Assembly (NCBI RefSeq): GCF_003143935.1
Contig: NZ_QFRX01000001.1
Coordinates: 3,180,627 to 3,244,626 of the forward strand
Direction of reading: 5' to 3'
Origin: Streptomyces sp. Act143
GTDB lineage: Bacteria; Actinomycetota; Actinomycetes; Streptomycetales; Streptomycetaceae
DNA: 64,000 nucleotides
In this document: positions 28,230 to 36,631 of the stretch, piece after piece
Layout of the letters: each line of letters opens with the position of its first letter
Numbering within the stretch: position 1 is the first letter of the stretch
Made by a program: the position numbers and the translations under genes
The notes under the pieces: generated by a model
Told to the model about the DNA's origin: nothing
What the model saw: the letters and a program-made list of their open reading frames with translations, nothing else
The model's database searches: none

Positions 28230-29648
28230 TCAGCCCATCTCCTCCAGCGCCTTGCCCTTCGTCTCCTTGACGTACTTGAGGACGAACGGGATGGAGAGCG
28301 CGGCGAAGACCGTGTAGATCACGTAGGTCACGGACAGGTTCCAGTCGGCCAGCGACGGGAAGCTCGCGGTGATGGCCCAGTTGGCGATCCACTGCGCGGA
28401 GGCGGCGACGCCCAGGGCGGCGGCGCGGATGCGGTTCGGGAACATCTCACCGAGGAAGACCCAGACGACGACGCCCCAGGACAGGGCGAAGAAGAGGACG
28501 AAGACGTGGGCCGCGATCAGCGCGGTCCAGCCCTGGGCGGCCGGGAGCTTGCCGTCGACCAGGTCGTAGGAGAACGCCCAGGCCTCCAGCCCCAGACCGA
28601 TCACCATGCCGACCGAGCCGATGAGGGCCAGCGGCTTACGGCCGACGCGGTCGACGAAGATCATGGCGATCACGGTGCCGATGATGTTGATGATCGACGT
28701 CGTGAAGGAGTAGAAGAACGAGTCCGTCGGGTCGACGCCGACCGACTGCCACAGCGTCGAGGAGTAGTAGAACGCGACGTTGATGCCGACGAACTGCTGG
28801 AAGACCGACAGGCCGATGCCGACCCAGACGATCGGCTTGAAGAAGAAGCCGCCGCCGAGCAGGTCCTTGAAGGTGGACTTGTGCTCGCTGTGCATGCCGT
28901 GCTCGATCTCGGCCACGCGGGCGTCGAGGTCGACGTTCTCCCCCTCGACCTCCTTGAGGATCTCGCGGGCGCGGTCGTGCTTGCCGACGGAGATGAGGAA
29001 GCGCGGGGACTCGGGGATGGCGAAGGAGAGCAGGCCGTAGAGGACGGCCGGGATCACCATGACGCCGAGCATGACCTGCCAGGCCTCCAGGCCCATCAGC
29101 TTGCCGCGCTGGTCGCCGTCGGCGGCGTTGAGCAGCCCCCAGTTGACCAGCTGCGAGATGGCGATGCCGATGACGATCGCGGCCTGCTGGAAGGAACCGA
29201 GGCGGCCGCGGTAGGCCGGCGGGGCGACCTCGGCGATGTAGGCGGGGCCGATCACCGAGGCCATGCCGATGGCGAAACCGCCGACGACGCGCCAGAGGGC
29301 GAGGTCCCACAGGGCGAAGGGCAGTGCGGAACCGACGGCGCTCACGGTGAACAGTACGGCCGAGATCTGCATGCAGCGGATGCGCCCGATGCGGTCGGCG
29401 ATCCGTCCCGCGGTCGCGGCGCCGATGGCGCAGCCGATCAGGGCGATGGCGATGACCTGCGCCAGCGCCGCCGAACCGATGTCGTACCGGTCCCGGATGG
29501 CCTCGACGGCGCCGTTGATCACGGAGCTGTCGTAGCCGAAGAGGAATCCGCCCATCGCGGCGGCCGCCGCGATGAAGATGACGTGCCCGAGATGATCAGG
29601 GTGAGCCGTTCTGGCTCCTGACTGGGACGCCTGCGCTGTGCTGGTCAC
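28230..29648 (-). CDS. glcP: Glucose permease GlcP (MFS sugar porter)
   Basis: A 472-residue, 12-helix sugar porter. Family signatures are FLFGYDSSVINGAVEAI, GRIADRIGRIRCMQI, PESPRFLISVGKHDRA, the sugar-binding QQFVGINVAFYYSSTLWQS and PNRIRAAALGVAASAQWIAN. It closely resembles GlcP, the main glucose-H+ symporter of S. coelicolor, which works with the cytoplasmic glucose kinase (not in this window). The GTG at 29648 has AGGAG 6 bases upstream; the TTG at 29654 overlaps that Shine-Dalgarno and is rejected. A promoter with overlapping palindromes lies upstream. It sits downstream of smc but looks independently transcribed. Confidence 0.95.
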   Translation of the reverse strand: MTSTAQASQSGARTAHPDHLGHVIFIAAAAAMGGFLFGYDSSVINGAVEAIRDRYDIGSAALAQVIAIALIGCAIGAATAGRIADRIGRIRCMQISAVLFTVSAVGSALPFALWDLALWRVVGGFAIGMASVIGPAYIAEVAPPAYRGRLGSFQQAAIVIGIAISQLVNWGLLNAADGDQRGKLMGLEAWQVMLGVMVIPAVLYGLLSFAIPESPRFLISVGKHDRAREILKEVEGENVDLDARVAEIEHGMHSEHKSTFKDLLGGGFFFKPIVWVGIGLSVFQQFVGINVAFYYSSTLWQSVGVDPTDSFFYSFTTSIINIIGTVIAMIFVDRVGRKPLALIGSVGMVIGLGLEAWAFSYDLVDGKLPAAQGWTALIAAHVFVLFFALSWGVVVWVFLGEMFPNRIRAAALGVAASAQWIANWAITASFPSLADWNLSVTYVIYTVFAALSIPFVLKYVKETKGKALEEMG

Positions 29649-29703
29649 GTTCAACTCCTAAGGCCATCGGCAACGCTGCCTGAAGGCAAGAACAACGATG
29701 CAG

Positions 29704-29731
29704 ACCCTATGCCTTCAAGTTATGAAGTCAA
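29704..29731 (-). promoter_or_regulatory. Predicted glcP promoter
   Basis: On the minus strand TTGACT (29731-29726) and TAGGGT (29709-29704) are separated by 16 bases, a housekeeping-sigma-like promoter giving a leader of roughly 45-50 bases before the glcP GTG. The spacer holds the inverted repeat CTTCA-N5-TGAAG (29713-29727). Confidence 0.6.
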
Positions 29732-29769
29732 CAGAAGAAGCGATGTGAGAAAACAGGCACCCGTGAGGA

Positions 29770-29783
29770 CCTTGAGTTCAAGG
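29770..29783. promoter_or_regulatory. Palindrome upstream of the glcP promoter
   Basis: CCTTGAGTTCAAGG is an almost complete 14-base palindrome (6-bp arms, 2-base centre), 39 bases upstream of the predicted -35. Its TTGA/TCAA-type arms resemble the TTCA/TGAA repeat inside the promoter, suggesting two sites for one regulator. The regulator is not identified. Confidence 0.45.
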
Positions 29784-29826
29784 ATTGAAGATTTGGAGAC
29801 CGGGTAGACGGGCAGGTCGGGGACGG

Positions 29827-32800
29827 CTAGCGCAGCCGCTGGCTGATGACCTTCGAGACGCCGTCGCCCTGCATGGAGACGCCGTACAGCGCGTCGGCGA
29901 CCTCCATCGTCCGCTTCTGATGCGTGATCACGATGAGCTGCGAGGCCTCTTGCAGCTCCTGCATGATCCGGATCAGTCGCTGAAGGTTGGTGTCGTCGAG
30001 CGCGGCCTCGACCTCGTCCATGACGTAGAACGGACTCGGCCGGGCCTTGAAGATCGACACCAGCAACGCTACGGCGGTGAGCGAACGCTCGCCACCGGAG
30101 AGCAGGCTGAGCCGCTTGACCTTCTTGCCCGGCGGACGCGCCTCGACGTCCACGCCCGTGGTGAGCATGTTGTCGGGGTCGGTCAGGATGAGCCGCCCCT
30201 CGCCCCCCGGGAACAGCCGGCTGAAGACGCCCTCGAACTCCCGGGCGGTGTCCCGGTAGGCCTCGGTGAAGACCTGCTCGACGCGCTCGTCGACCTCCTT
30301 CACCACCTGGAGCAGGTCGGCGCGGGTCTTCTTCAGGTCCTCCAGCTGCTCGCTGAGGAACTTGTGGCGCTCCTCCAACGCCGCGAACTCCTCCAGGGCG
30401 AGCGGATTGACCTTGCCGAGCTGCTGGTACGCCCGCTCGGCGGCCTTCAGCCGCCGCTCCTGCTCCGCCCGGTGGAACTGCTTGGGCTGGTTGCGCGGAT
30501 GCTCCGGGTCATCCGGCAGCTCCTCGCCCTCGGCGGGCGGGGAGGGCGGTACGAGCTGATGGGGCCCGTACTCGGAGACGAGCCCGGCCGGTTCGACCCC
30601 CAGCTCCTCCAGCGCCTTGGTCTCCAGCTGCTCGATCCGCATCCGCTTCTCGGCGCCGAGCACCTCGCCGCGGTGGACGGAGTCGGTGAGCTTGTCCAGC
30701 TCGGCCTTGAGGTCGCGGCCGGTGGCGCGCGCGGCCGTGAGCTCCTGCTCCCGCAGGGCCTTGGCGGCCTCGGCGGCGGTCCGCTCGGCGTCCGCGCGCC
30801 CGAGCGACACCTCGACGTGCGCGAGCAGCTGCCGGGCACCGGAGGCGACGGCCTCCGCGACCGCGGCCTCGTGCCGCAGCCGCGCCCGCCGCTGCTCGGC
30901 ACGCGCGCGTGCGTCGCGCTCCGCGCGGGCGGCACGGTCGAGGGAGTCGGCCCGTCCGGCCAGTCCCTTGACACGTTCCTCGTGCGTACGGACCTGGAGC
31001 CGGGCCTCCATCTCGGTCTGCCGGGCATTGGCACCGTCGGCGGCGAGCCGGTCCCGTACGGCGGTGTCCGGCTCCTCCTCGACGGGCATCTCCTCGGCGA
31101 CGGCGAGCCGCTCGGCGAGTTCCTCGACGTCCTGGAGGGCCTTGTCCAGCGCGTCCTGCGCGCGGGCGGCGGCCGCGGTCGACCGCTCGGCCTCCCCCGC
31201 GGCACCCTTCGCCTGCCCGGCAAGGCGACCGAGCTGCTGGGCGACGGCGGACTTCTCCCGGTCGGCGGCGCGGCGGCGCTCGGTCAGTTCCTCGACGAGC
31301 GCGGTGCTTTCCTTGCGCCGCTCCGCTGCCGCGTGCTGGGCCTCGGTCAGCACCTCGCACTGCACGGCCAGCTCTTCCAGCTCGGCGGCCGCCTCGTCCA
31401 CCGACGCCTGTACTTCCAGGAGGCTGGGGGCGCCCGCGGAACCGCCGTGGGCGAAGTGGGCGCCGAGGAGGTCGCCTTCGGCAGTGACGGCGGTGAGGTG
31501 GGGGTTGGCGTAGACGAGGTCCTCGGCGTCTTCGAGGGTGCTGACGACGACGATGCCGTGGAGCAGGCGGCGCACGGCCGGCATGAGGTCGGAAGGGCCG
31601 CGGACGAAATCCGCCGCGTGCTGCTGTCCGGCGACTGCGGGCGCATCGTGGCTGGTCGCGCAGTTCCCATCGCCCCTTGGCCGCGTTTCCGGAGCGCCTG
31701 CCAACAGGAGTGACGCTCGTCCGCCGTCCTGCTTGCGCAGCAGGCGGATGGCGTCCGCCGCCGCGGACGGGGAGGTGACCGCCAGGGCATCCGCCGCCGC
31801 GCCGAACGCCGCCGCCAACGCGACCTCGTAGCCCGGCGTCACACTCAGCAGCTCCGCCGCCGGGCCCAGCAGGCCGCTGAGGCGGTCCTTCGCGCCCAGC
31901 AGTATTCCCGTCCCGTCCTTTCTCCGCAGTCCCAGCGCCAACGCCTCGTGCCGGGCCTGCGTCGCCGCCCGCTTCCGCTCCGCCGCCGTCGCCGCCTCCC
32001 GTGCGGCGGCCAGCGCGGCCTCCGCCTCGGCGAGTGCCGCCTTCGCCGCGTCATGCTGTTCGGCGAGCTCCGCATCCCCGGCATCAAGCCCGTCGACCTC
32101 GGCCTTGAGCGTCTCGTACTCCTCCTGCGCGGCGACGGCCCGTTCCTGGGCCTCGTCCCGTGCTGCGGCCAGGCGGTCGATCTCGGCCTGGGCGGCGGCG
32201 GCACGTGAACGGGCCGCGTTGACCTGGCCGTTGAGGCGGGCCAGGCCCTCGCGGCGGTCGGCGATGGCGCGGGCCACGTCCTTCAGACGCCGCTCCTCCT
32301 GCACGAGCTCGCGTTCCAGGTCGGCGCGGTGGGCGACCGTGTCCTCAAGGGCTCGCTCGGCCGCTTCCAGGGCCGCCTCCAGCTCGGCCTCCTGCTCGCG
32401 GATGCGGGCGGCCTCGCGCTCCATGTCCTCGGGGTCGCGGCCCCGCCGTTCCTCGGGCGGGGCGGAGGTCGCGCTCTTCACGCGCGCGTCGGCGAGCGAG
32501 ATGGTGCCGCGCACCCGCTCGGCGAGCTGGGAGAGCTCGTACCAGGTCTGCTGGGCGCGCTGGAGGCGTGGCGTGAGCTGCCGTACCTCGTCCTCCAGGA
32601 GCGCCTCGCGCTGGAGGGCCTTCTTCAGCTCCTGCTCGGCGGTCTCCTTGCGTTCCTTCAGCGCGGCCTCGTCGGCGACCTCGGTCTTGAGGGCTTCGCG
32701 CAGTCGTACGAGGTCGTCGGCGAGCAGCCGCAGCCGGGCGTCGCGCAGGTCGGCCTGGATCACGGCGGCCCGGCGGGCCACCGCCGCCTGGCGGCCGAGG

Positions 32801-33411
32801 GGCTTGAGCTGCCGGCGCAGTTCGTCCGTGAGGTCCTGCACGCGCGCGAGGTTGGCCTGCATCGCGTCCAGTTTGCGGAGGGCCTTCTCCTTGCGCTTGC
32901 GGTGCTTGAGGACGCCCGCGGCCTCTTCGATGAAGGCGCGGCGGCCCATGGGGTCGGCGTGCAGGACGGAGTCGAGCTGGCCCTGGCCGACGATGACGTG
33001 CATCTCGCGGCCGATGCCGGAGTCGGAGAGGAGCTCCTGGATGTCGAGGAGGCGGCAGGTGTCGCCGTTGATCTGGTACTCGCTGCCGCCGTTGCGGAAC
33101 ATGATCCGCGTGATGGTGACCTCGGCGTACTCGATGGGCAGTGCCCCGTCGGAGTTGTCGATGGTCAGGGACACCTCGGCGCGGCCCAGGGGCGGGCGGC
33201 CGGTGGTGCCGGCGAAGATGACGTCCTCCATCTTGCCGCCGCGCAGCGACTTGGCGCCCTGCTCGCCCATGACCCAGCTGAGGGCGTCGACGACGTTGGA
33301 CTTGCCCGAGCCGTTCGGTCCCACGACGCACGTGATGCCCGGCTCGAACCGGAGCGTGGTCGCCGAGGCGAACGACTTGAACCCGCGGAGGGTCAGGGCC
33401 TTGAGGTGCAC
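29827..33411 (-). CDS. smc: Chromosome segregation protein Smc
   Basis: A 1194-residue SMC ATPase. Walker A is CVVGPNGSGKSNVVDALSWV near residue 30; two long coiled coils flank a hinge at about 520-680; the C-terminal head has the signature RLSLLSGGERSLTAVALLVS and Walker B SPFYVMDEVEAALDD. With ScpA/ScpB it compacts and segregates the chromosome, in Streptomyces especially during sporulation. The GTG at 33411 starts MHLKALTLRGFKSFA; a frame extension to 33444 is possible but not conserved. The hinge contains an unusual segment (about residues 577-592) encoded by DNA resembling a Streptomyces intergenic repeat. Confidence 0.96.
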   Translation of the reverse strand: MHLKALTLRGFKSFASATTLRFEPGITCVVGPNGSGKSNVVDALSWVMGEQGAKSLRGGKMEDVIFAGTTGRPPLGRAEVSLTIDNSDGALPIEYAEVTITRIMFRNGGSEYQINGDTCRLLDIQELLSDSGIGREMHVIVGQGQLDSVLHADPMGRRAFIEEAAGVLKHRKRKEKALRKLDAMQANLARVQDLTDELRRQLKPLGRQAAVARRAAVIQADLRDARLRLLADDLVRLREALKTEVADEAALKERKETAEQELKKALQREALLEDEVRQLTPRLQRAQQTWYELSQLAERVRGTISLADARVKSATSAPPEERRGRDPEDMEREAARIREQEAELEAALEAAERALEDTVAHRADLERELVQEERRLKDVARAIADRREGLARLNGQVNAARSRAAAAQAEIDRLAAARDEAQERAVAAQEEYETLKAEVDGLDAGDAELAEQHDAAKAALAEAEAALAAAREAATAAERKRAATQARHEALALGLRRKDGTGILLGAKDRLSGLLGPAAELLSVTPGYEVALAAAFGAAADALAVTSPSAAADAIRLLRKQDGGRASLLLAGAPETRPRGDGNCATSHDAPAVAGQQHAADFVRGPSDLMPAVRRLLHGIVVVSTLEDAEDLVYANPHLTAVTAEGDLLGAHFAHGGSAGAPSLLEVQASVDEAAAELEELAVQCEVLTEAQHAAAERRKESTALVEELTERRRAADREKSAVAQQLGRLAGQAKGAAGEAERSTAAAARAQDALDKALQDVEELAERLAVAEEMPVEEEPDTAVRDRLAADGANARQTEMEARLQVRTHEERVKGLAGRADSLDRAARAERDARARAEQRRARLRHEAAVAEAVASGARQLLAHVEVSLGRADAERTAAEAAKALREQELTAARATGRDLKAELDKLTDSVHRGEVLGAEKRMRIEQLETKALEELGVEPAGLVSEYGPHQLVPPSPPAEGEELPDDPEHPRNQPKQFHRAEQERRLKAAERAYQQLGKVNPLALEEFAALEERHKFLSEQLEDLKKTRADLLQVVKEVDERVEQVFTEAYRDTAREFEGVFSRLFPGGEGRLILTDPDNMLTTGVDVEARPPGKKVKRLSLLSGGERSLTAVALLVSIFKARPSPFYVMDEVEAALDDTNLQRLIRIMQELQEASQLIVITHQKRTMEVADALYGVSMQGDGVSKVISQRLR
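31636..31683 (+). repeat. Interspersed-repeat-like segment inside the smc hinge coding region
   Basis: The plus strand reads GCGGGCGCATCG then GTGGCTGGTCGCGC (31648-31661) then AGTTCCCATCGCCCCTTGG. The 14-mer GTGGCTGGTCGCGC occurs again at 41950-41963 beside recG, in an intergenic element. The combination strongly resembles a repeat I recall from between many Streptomyces genes. Here it is translated in frame (minus strand) as roughly RPRGDGNCATSHDAPAV in the Smc hinge. Confidence 0.65.
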
Positions 33412-33537
33412 GCCGCTGGACTCTACCTTCCGGGGTTGTCTCACTCCATGAACGCGCGGTTGCCCGCGGTTTCACCGATGAACGTGCAGGGCACATCAAA
33501 CGTTAAAGAGGTGAGGGGAGCGCCGGGGGAAAGAAAG

Positions 33538-33559
33538 AAGGGACGCCGAAGCGTCCCTT
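33538..33559 (-). terminator. Terminator of the small coiled-coil gene
   Basis: On the minus strand AAGGGACGC-TTCG-GCGTCCCTT is a perfect 9-bp stem with a UUCG-type tetraloop, followed by CTTTCTTTC. It lies about 70 bases past the stop of the coiled-coil gene and upstream of smc, a classic intrinsic terminator. Confidence 0.85.
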
Positions 33560-33627
33560 GCAACTCTGACAACTTAGCGGTTGACACGGGCAGCCCAACC
33601 ACTGCTTGTCGTGGTGCGATGCAGTGA

Positions 33628-33831
33628 TCAGGTGAGCGCAGGCTCCGCCTGGTGTGCGTCGATGCTCTCCAGAAGCGAGTCCTGAGAAGCGGCAGCCGCG
33701 AGCGCGTCGTTCTCGGCCTGGATCCGTACGAGCTCGGATTCGAGGTCCTGTACGCGCTGCTGGAGCCGTCGCATCTCGGCAATGAGTCGCGGGTCGGAGC
33801 CGCCGACGTAACCGAGAAGCGCCTTTGCCAT
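33628..33831 (-). CDS. Small conserved coiled-coil protein, function unknown
   Basis: A 67-residue protein: MAKALLGYVGGSDPRLIAEM then a predicted coiled coil (RRLQQRVQDLESELVRIQAE, heptad-like leucines) and an acidic end. I recall very similar small proteins across Streptomyces in this position, none with an assigned function. The ATG at 33831 has GGAGG 10 bases upstream; the longer frame to 33942 is rejected. It is a monocistronic unit between acyP and smc with its own terminator. A role with Smc or the cell pole is only speculation. Confidence 0.85.
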   Translation of the reverse strand: MAKALLGYVGGSDPRLIAEMRRLQQRVQDLESELVRIQAENDALAAAASQDSLLESIDAHQAEPALT

Positions 33832-34214
33832 GATGGATGGTCCTCCACACTGAGTGACCGACCGAAGCGGTGTGGGTCGTGAGGGATTCGCACCCGCGAT
33901 GCTTGGCACTGTTGAGTTCCTGCTGCCGTTCAACCATGCCAAACAGCTAAGGTGCGCGGGGTGTATTCAGCGTCTCACCAAAAAGTTTGACGGTCAACAC
34001 GATCACGCCCCGTATTGGCGGGCAACCCCGGGCGCGCGGCCGGGAAACGGCGGCGCTGCGACTCCTGCGGGGCCCTCGGGGGCGTGGCGATCATCCTTAA
34101 GTGCGGAGCCTCCCACGAGAACCCCTTCTTGGCAACCACCAGCACCTTTCTGCTCCGGGCAGCTGCCGGAGGCATGTCCTTCCGCCTCCACCGGGGGTGG
34201 TTTACAGAACCGGT
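33832..34214. other. 383-base intergenic region between acyP and the coiled-coil gene
   Basis: Both flanking genes are on the minus strand. The part nearest the coiled-coil gene (33900-34010) is relatively AT-rich and contains TTGACC on the minus strand near 33990, probably promoter DNA, but no paired -10 is convincing. Frames here (for example 34003-34218 minus) have no coding character. Confidence 0.5.
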
Positions 34215-34496
34215 TCACCGGATGGCGAAGCCGTCGTACCCCCCGCGGGGTGTGTCCCAGATCTCGGTGACGCCGTCCACGCGTCCGGGCGTGTCGTCAC
34301 CCAGAAGCCAGGCGAGGAGTCCCTCGCAGCGCTCGCGCGGGCCCTCGGCGACCACTTGGACCCGTCCGTCCCCCAAATTGAGAGCAAAACCACTCAGCCC
34401 GCCGAGCTCCAGGGCCTTGGCCCGCGTGAACCAGCGGAAACCCACACCTTGGACGCGTCCGCGCACCCAGGCGACCAGTCGTACATCCTCGCTCAT
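34215..34496 (-). CDS. acyP: Acylphosphatase
   Basis: A 93-residue acylphosphatase with the signature [18 protein letters not shown] (catalytic Arg in VQGVGFR) and the later asparagine in [18 protein letters not shown]. It hydrolyses acyl phosphates such as 1,3-bisphosphoglycerate. Length equals the family norm. ATG at 34496. Transcribed alone, toward smc, from the region divergent to the CAP-domain gene. Confidence 0.93.
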   Translation of the reverse strand: MSEDVRLVAWVRGRVQGVGFRWFTRAKALELGGLSGFALNLGDGRVQVVAEGPRERCEGLLAWLLGDDTPGRVDGVTEIWDTPRGGYDGFAIR

Positions 34497-34669
34497 GGGT
34501 GCAACCTAACCAACCAATGTCTCTCGGGGCGCTCCCTCCCCTGGCGCCATGCGGTACCGTCCCCTGCCAATGAATCTCATACGAAACTCACTCGATCGTG
34601 TGAGTTTTGTGAGTTCGGTCCGACCGCCGGGGACGAGTCGGCCACAAAGGACGAGGAAGGCCAGGACAC

Positions 34670-35863
34670 ATGGGACGCCACCGACGCTCCGCCGCCGGCC
34701 GCGCCGCCACGGGCCGCGCCACGGGGGTCACGGAAACAGACGGCTCGTACCCGAGCGGCTACGACCCGCAGCACTCGTACGGCTTCGACGAGCAGCACTT
34801 CGACGGACAGCACTCGTACGGCATCGACCGGCAGTTCTCGTACGACTTCGAGGCCGACGCCCGGGGGCCGCACACCGGCGAGTACCCCACGGTCGGCATC
34901 GCGCCCTATCTGAACCCCGAGGCGCACGCCCGCAGCGAGGCCTACCTCTACGCGACGGACGACGAGTACGCCCAGGTCGCCGGAGCCACCAGCACCGCCA
35001 TGTTCCCGAGCGAGGGCTTCTCGCCGGACGGCGGAGCGCGGCGCGGGGGCTCCCGGCGCCGGCGCAAGAAGAAGGTCGTGACGCCGGTCAGGACCGGGCT
35101 GCTCGGAGTGTCAGCGGCGGTCGCCATCGGCACTGTCGCGGTCGCCACCGGTGTGGTGCCGGGCCTCGACACCTACAAGCTCGGCGGCGGCAGCGGCGGC
35201 GACAAGGTGCAGGCCGCGGACACCCCGACCAACTCGGCCACCGAGCAGGGCGGCACGTCCGGCAGCGCCGACGACGGCCGGGACGACGAGGCGGCCAGCC
35301 GCGGCGGTGAGCGCACGGCCTCGCCGGCGCCGTCCGCCTCGACCGCGGCACCGACCGAGAAGCCGACCGAAAAGCCGACCGAGGAGCCCACGAAGGAACC
35401 GGCCAAGGAGCCGGAGGCGACGCCGTCGAAGACGGCCACCAAGGCGCCGCAGAGCAGCACCGCTCCGGGCATCACCGTGTCCGCGGAGGCGCAGGCCGAG
35501 GCCGAGGTGCTGAAGCTCGTCAACGAGGAGCGGGCCAAGGTGGGCTGCAGCGCGGTCTCCGCGAACAGCGCGCTGGGCAAGCTCGCCGAGGACTTCAGCG
35601 ACGCCATGGCCGCCCAGGGCTTCTTCGACCACACCGACCCCAGCGGCAACACCCCCTGGGACCGGGCCGAGGCGGCGGGCATCACCGGCCTCGGCGGCGA
35701 GAACATAGCCCGCGGCCAGGCCGACGCCGCCGCGGTGATGGAGGCCTGGATGAACAGCCCCGGCCACAAGGCGAACATCCTGAACTGCGACTTCAAGACG
35801 CTGGGCGTCGGAGTCCACTTCGGGACCGGCGGCCCCTGGTGGACGCAGGACTTCGGCTACTGA
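34670..35863 (+). CDS. Membrane-anchored CAP/SCP-domain protein
   Basis: A 397-residue protein. Residues 1-130 are cytoplasmic and rich in Y, S, G and acidic residues; RRRRKKKVVTPVR then a membrane segment (TGLLGVSAAVAIGTVAVATG, about 145-165); a Thr/Pro/Lys/Glu linker with repeated TEKPTEKPTEEPTKEP; and a C-terminal CAP domain from about 272: AEAEVLKLVNEERAKVGC, FFDHTDPSGNTPWDRA, GENIARGQADAAAVMEAWMN and SPGHKANILNCDF. The CAP histidine and glutamate ligands are present. Such proteins are exported and may bind lipids or envelope components. It has its own RBS (AGG-rich) and a strong terminator. The tyrosine-rich N-terminal part is unusual. Confidence 0.85.
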   Translation: MGRHRRSAAGRAATGRATGVTETDGSYPSGYDPQHSYGFDEQHFDGQHSYGIDRQFSYDFEADARGPHTGEYPTVGIAPYLNPEAHARSEAYLYATDDEYAQVAGATSTAMFPSEGFSPDGGARRGGSRRRRKKKVVTPVRTGLLGVSAAVAIGTVAVATGVVPGLDTYKLGGGSGGDKVQAADTPTNSATEQGGTSGSADDGRDDEAASRGGERTASPAPSASTAAPTEKPTEKPTEEPTKEPAKEPEATPSKTATKAPQSSTAPGITVSAEAQAEAEVLKLVNEERAKVGCSAVSANSALGKLAEDFSDAMAAQGFFDHTDPSGNTPWDRAEAAGITGLGGENIARGQADAAAVMEAWMNSPGHKANILNCDFKTLGVGVHFGTGGPWWTQDFGY

Positions 35864-35875
35864 TCGCGAGCTCGA

Positions 35876-35918
35876 CGAAGGGGGCTCCCGTCCGGCGACC
35901 GGACGGGAGCCTCCTTCG
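35876..35918 (+). terminator. Terminator after the CAP-domain gene
   Basis: A 20-bp stem (35876-35895 with 35899-35918, one G-U pair on the plus-strand RNA) with a 3-base loop CGA, 13 bases past the CAP gene stop and before the convergent flavodoxin-like gene. Probably bidirectional. Confidence 0.85.
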
Positions 35919-35932
35919 CGTTGCGTCAGCCC

Positions 35933-36523
35933 TCACGCCGCGACGGCGGTGCGCCCCTGGGTGAACACCTTCGCCGTCTCGGCCAGCCGACGGCCCAGGT
36001 GCTCGGCGGTCGCCACGTCCGCCTTGTGGACGCCGTCCGGGCCCTCGTCGACGTTGGTCTGCGCGGCGGCACCGGCGAAGACGCCGAGGCGGTTGAGGTC
36101 GTGCTCGGAGCCCTCGCTGTTGTTCCAGCCCGGGTGCAGACCGAGGTTGATCCAGTGCATGCCGTGCTGCGCGGCGAGGATCTGGAAGAACTGCAGGGTG
36201 TGCAGCTTGTCGCCGCTCTTGGAACCGGAGTTGGTGAAGCCGGCGGCCAGCTTGTCCTTCCAGTCCTGTCCGAACCAGCGCTTGGAGGTCGCCTCGGCGA
36301 AGACGTGGAAGGGGCCGGAGGCGGTGCCCATGTAGGTCGGGGAGCCGAAGACGATCGCGTCGGAGCGGTCGAGGGTGGCCCACTCCTCGTCGGTGATCTC
36401 GGCGACGTTGATCAGATGCACCTCGGCCCCGGCGTCCTGCGCACCGGCACGGACGGCCTCGGCGAGGACGGCGGTGTGGCCGAAGCCGGAGTGGTAGGCG
36501 ACGGAAACGACAGGGGTGGTCAT
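35933..36523 (-). CDS. Flavodoxin-like NAD(P)H quinone/FMN oxidoreductase
   Basis: A 196-residue WrbA/flavodoxin-fold protein: SVAYHSGFGHTAVLAEAVRA (FMN phosphate loop), AIVFGSPTYMGTASGPFHVF and GWNNSEGSEHDLNRLGVFAG. It likely reduces quinones or other electrophiles using an FMN cofactor. It is divergent from an HxlR regulator 108 bases away with a palindromic site between, so HxlR-type redox or electrophile control of this gene is likely. Substrate unknown. Confidence 0.85.
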   Translation of the reverse strand: MTTPVVSVAYHSGFGHTAVLAEAVRAGAQDAGAEVHLINVAEITDEEWATLDRSDAIVFGSPTYMGTASGPFHVFAEATSKRWFGQDWKDKLAAGFTNSGSKSGDKLHTLQFFQILAAQHGMHWINLGLHPGWNNSEGSEHDLNRLGVFAGAAAQTNVDEGPDGVHKADVATAEHLGRRLAETAKVFTQGRTAVAA

Positions 36524-36571
36524 GATGCTTACTCCTGAAATGAGCAGTTCACTGGCGATGAGGAAAGGTAA

Positions 36572-36592
36572 GCACTAACTTTTAGTTAGCGC
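36572..36592. promoter_or_regulatory. Palindromic operator between the flavodoxin-like and hxlR genes
   Basis: GCACTAAC-TTTTA-GTTAGCGC is an 8-bp inverted repeat with one mismatch and a 5-base spacer, centred in the 108-base divergent gap. It is strikingly AT-rich for this genome. It is probably the binding site of the HxlR protein, controlling both genes. Confidence 0.65.
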
Positions 36593-36631
36593 AACCTCCG
36601 GGTTGGCGCTGCGTTCGAGTACGCTTGAGAT

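Noticed and set aside
26673..29621. A 982-codon plus-strand open frame across ftsY, the LLM gene and glcP
   Set aside because: It crosses three well-supported genes in the wrong frame or strand and has shadow composition.
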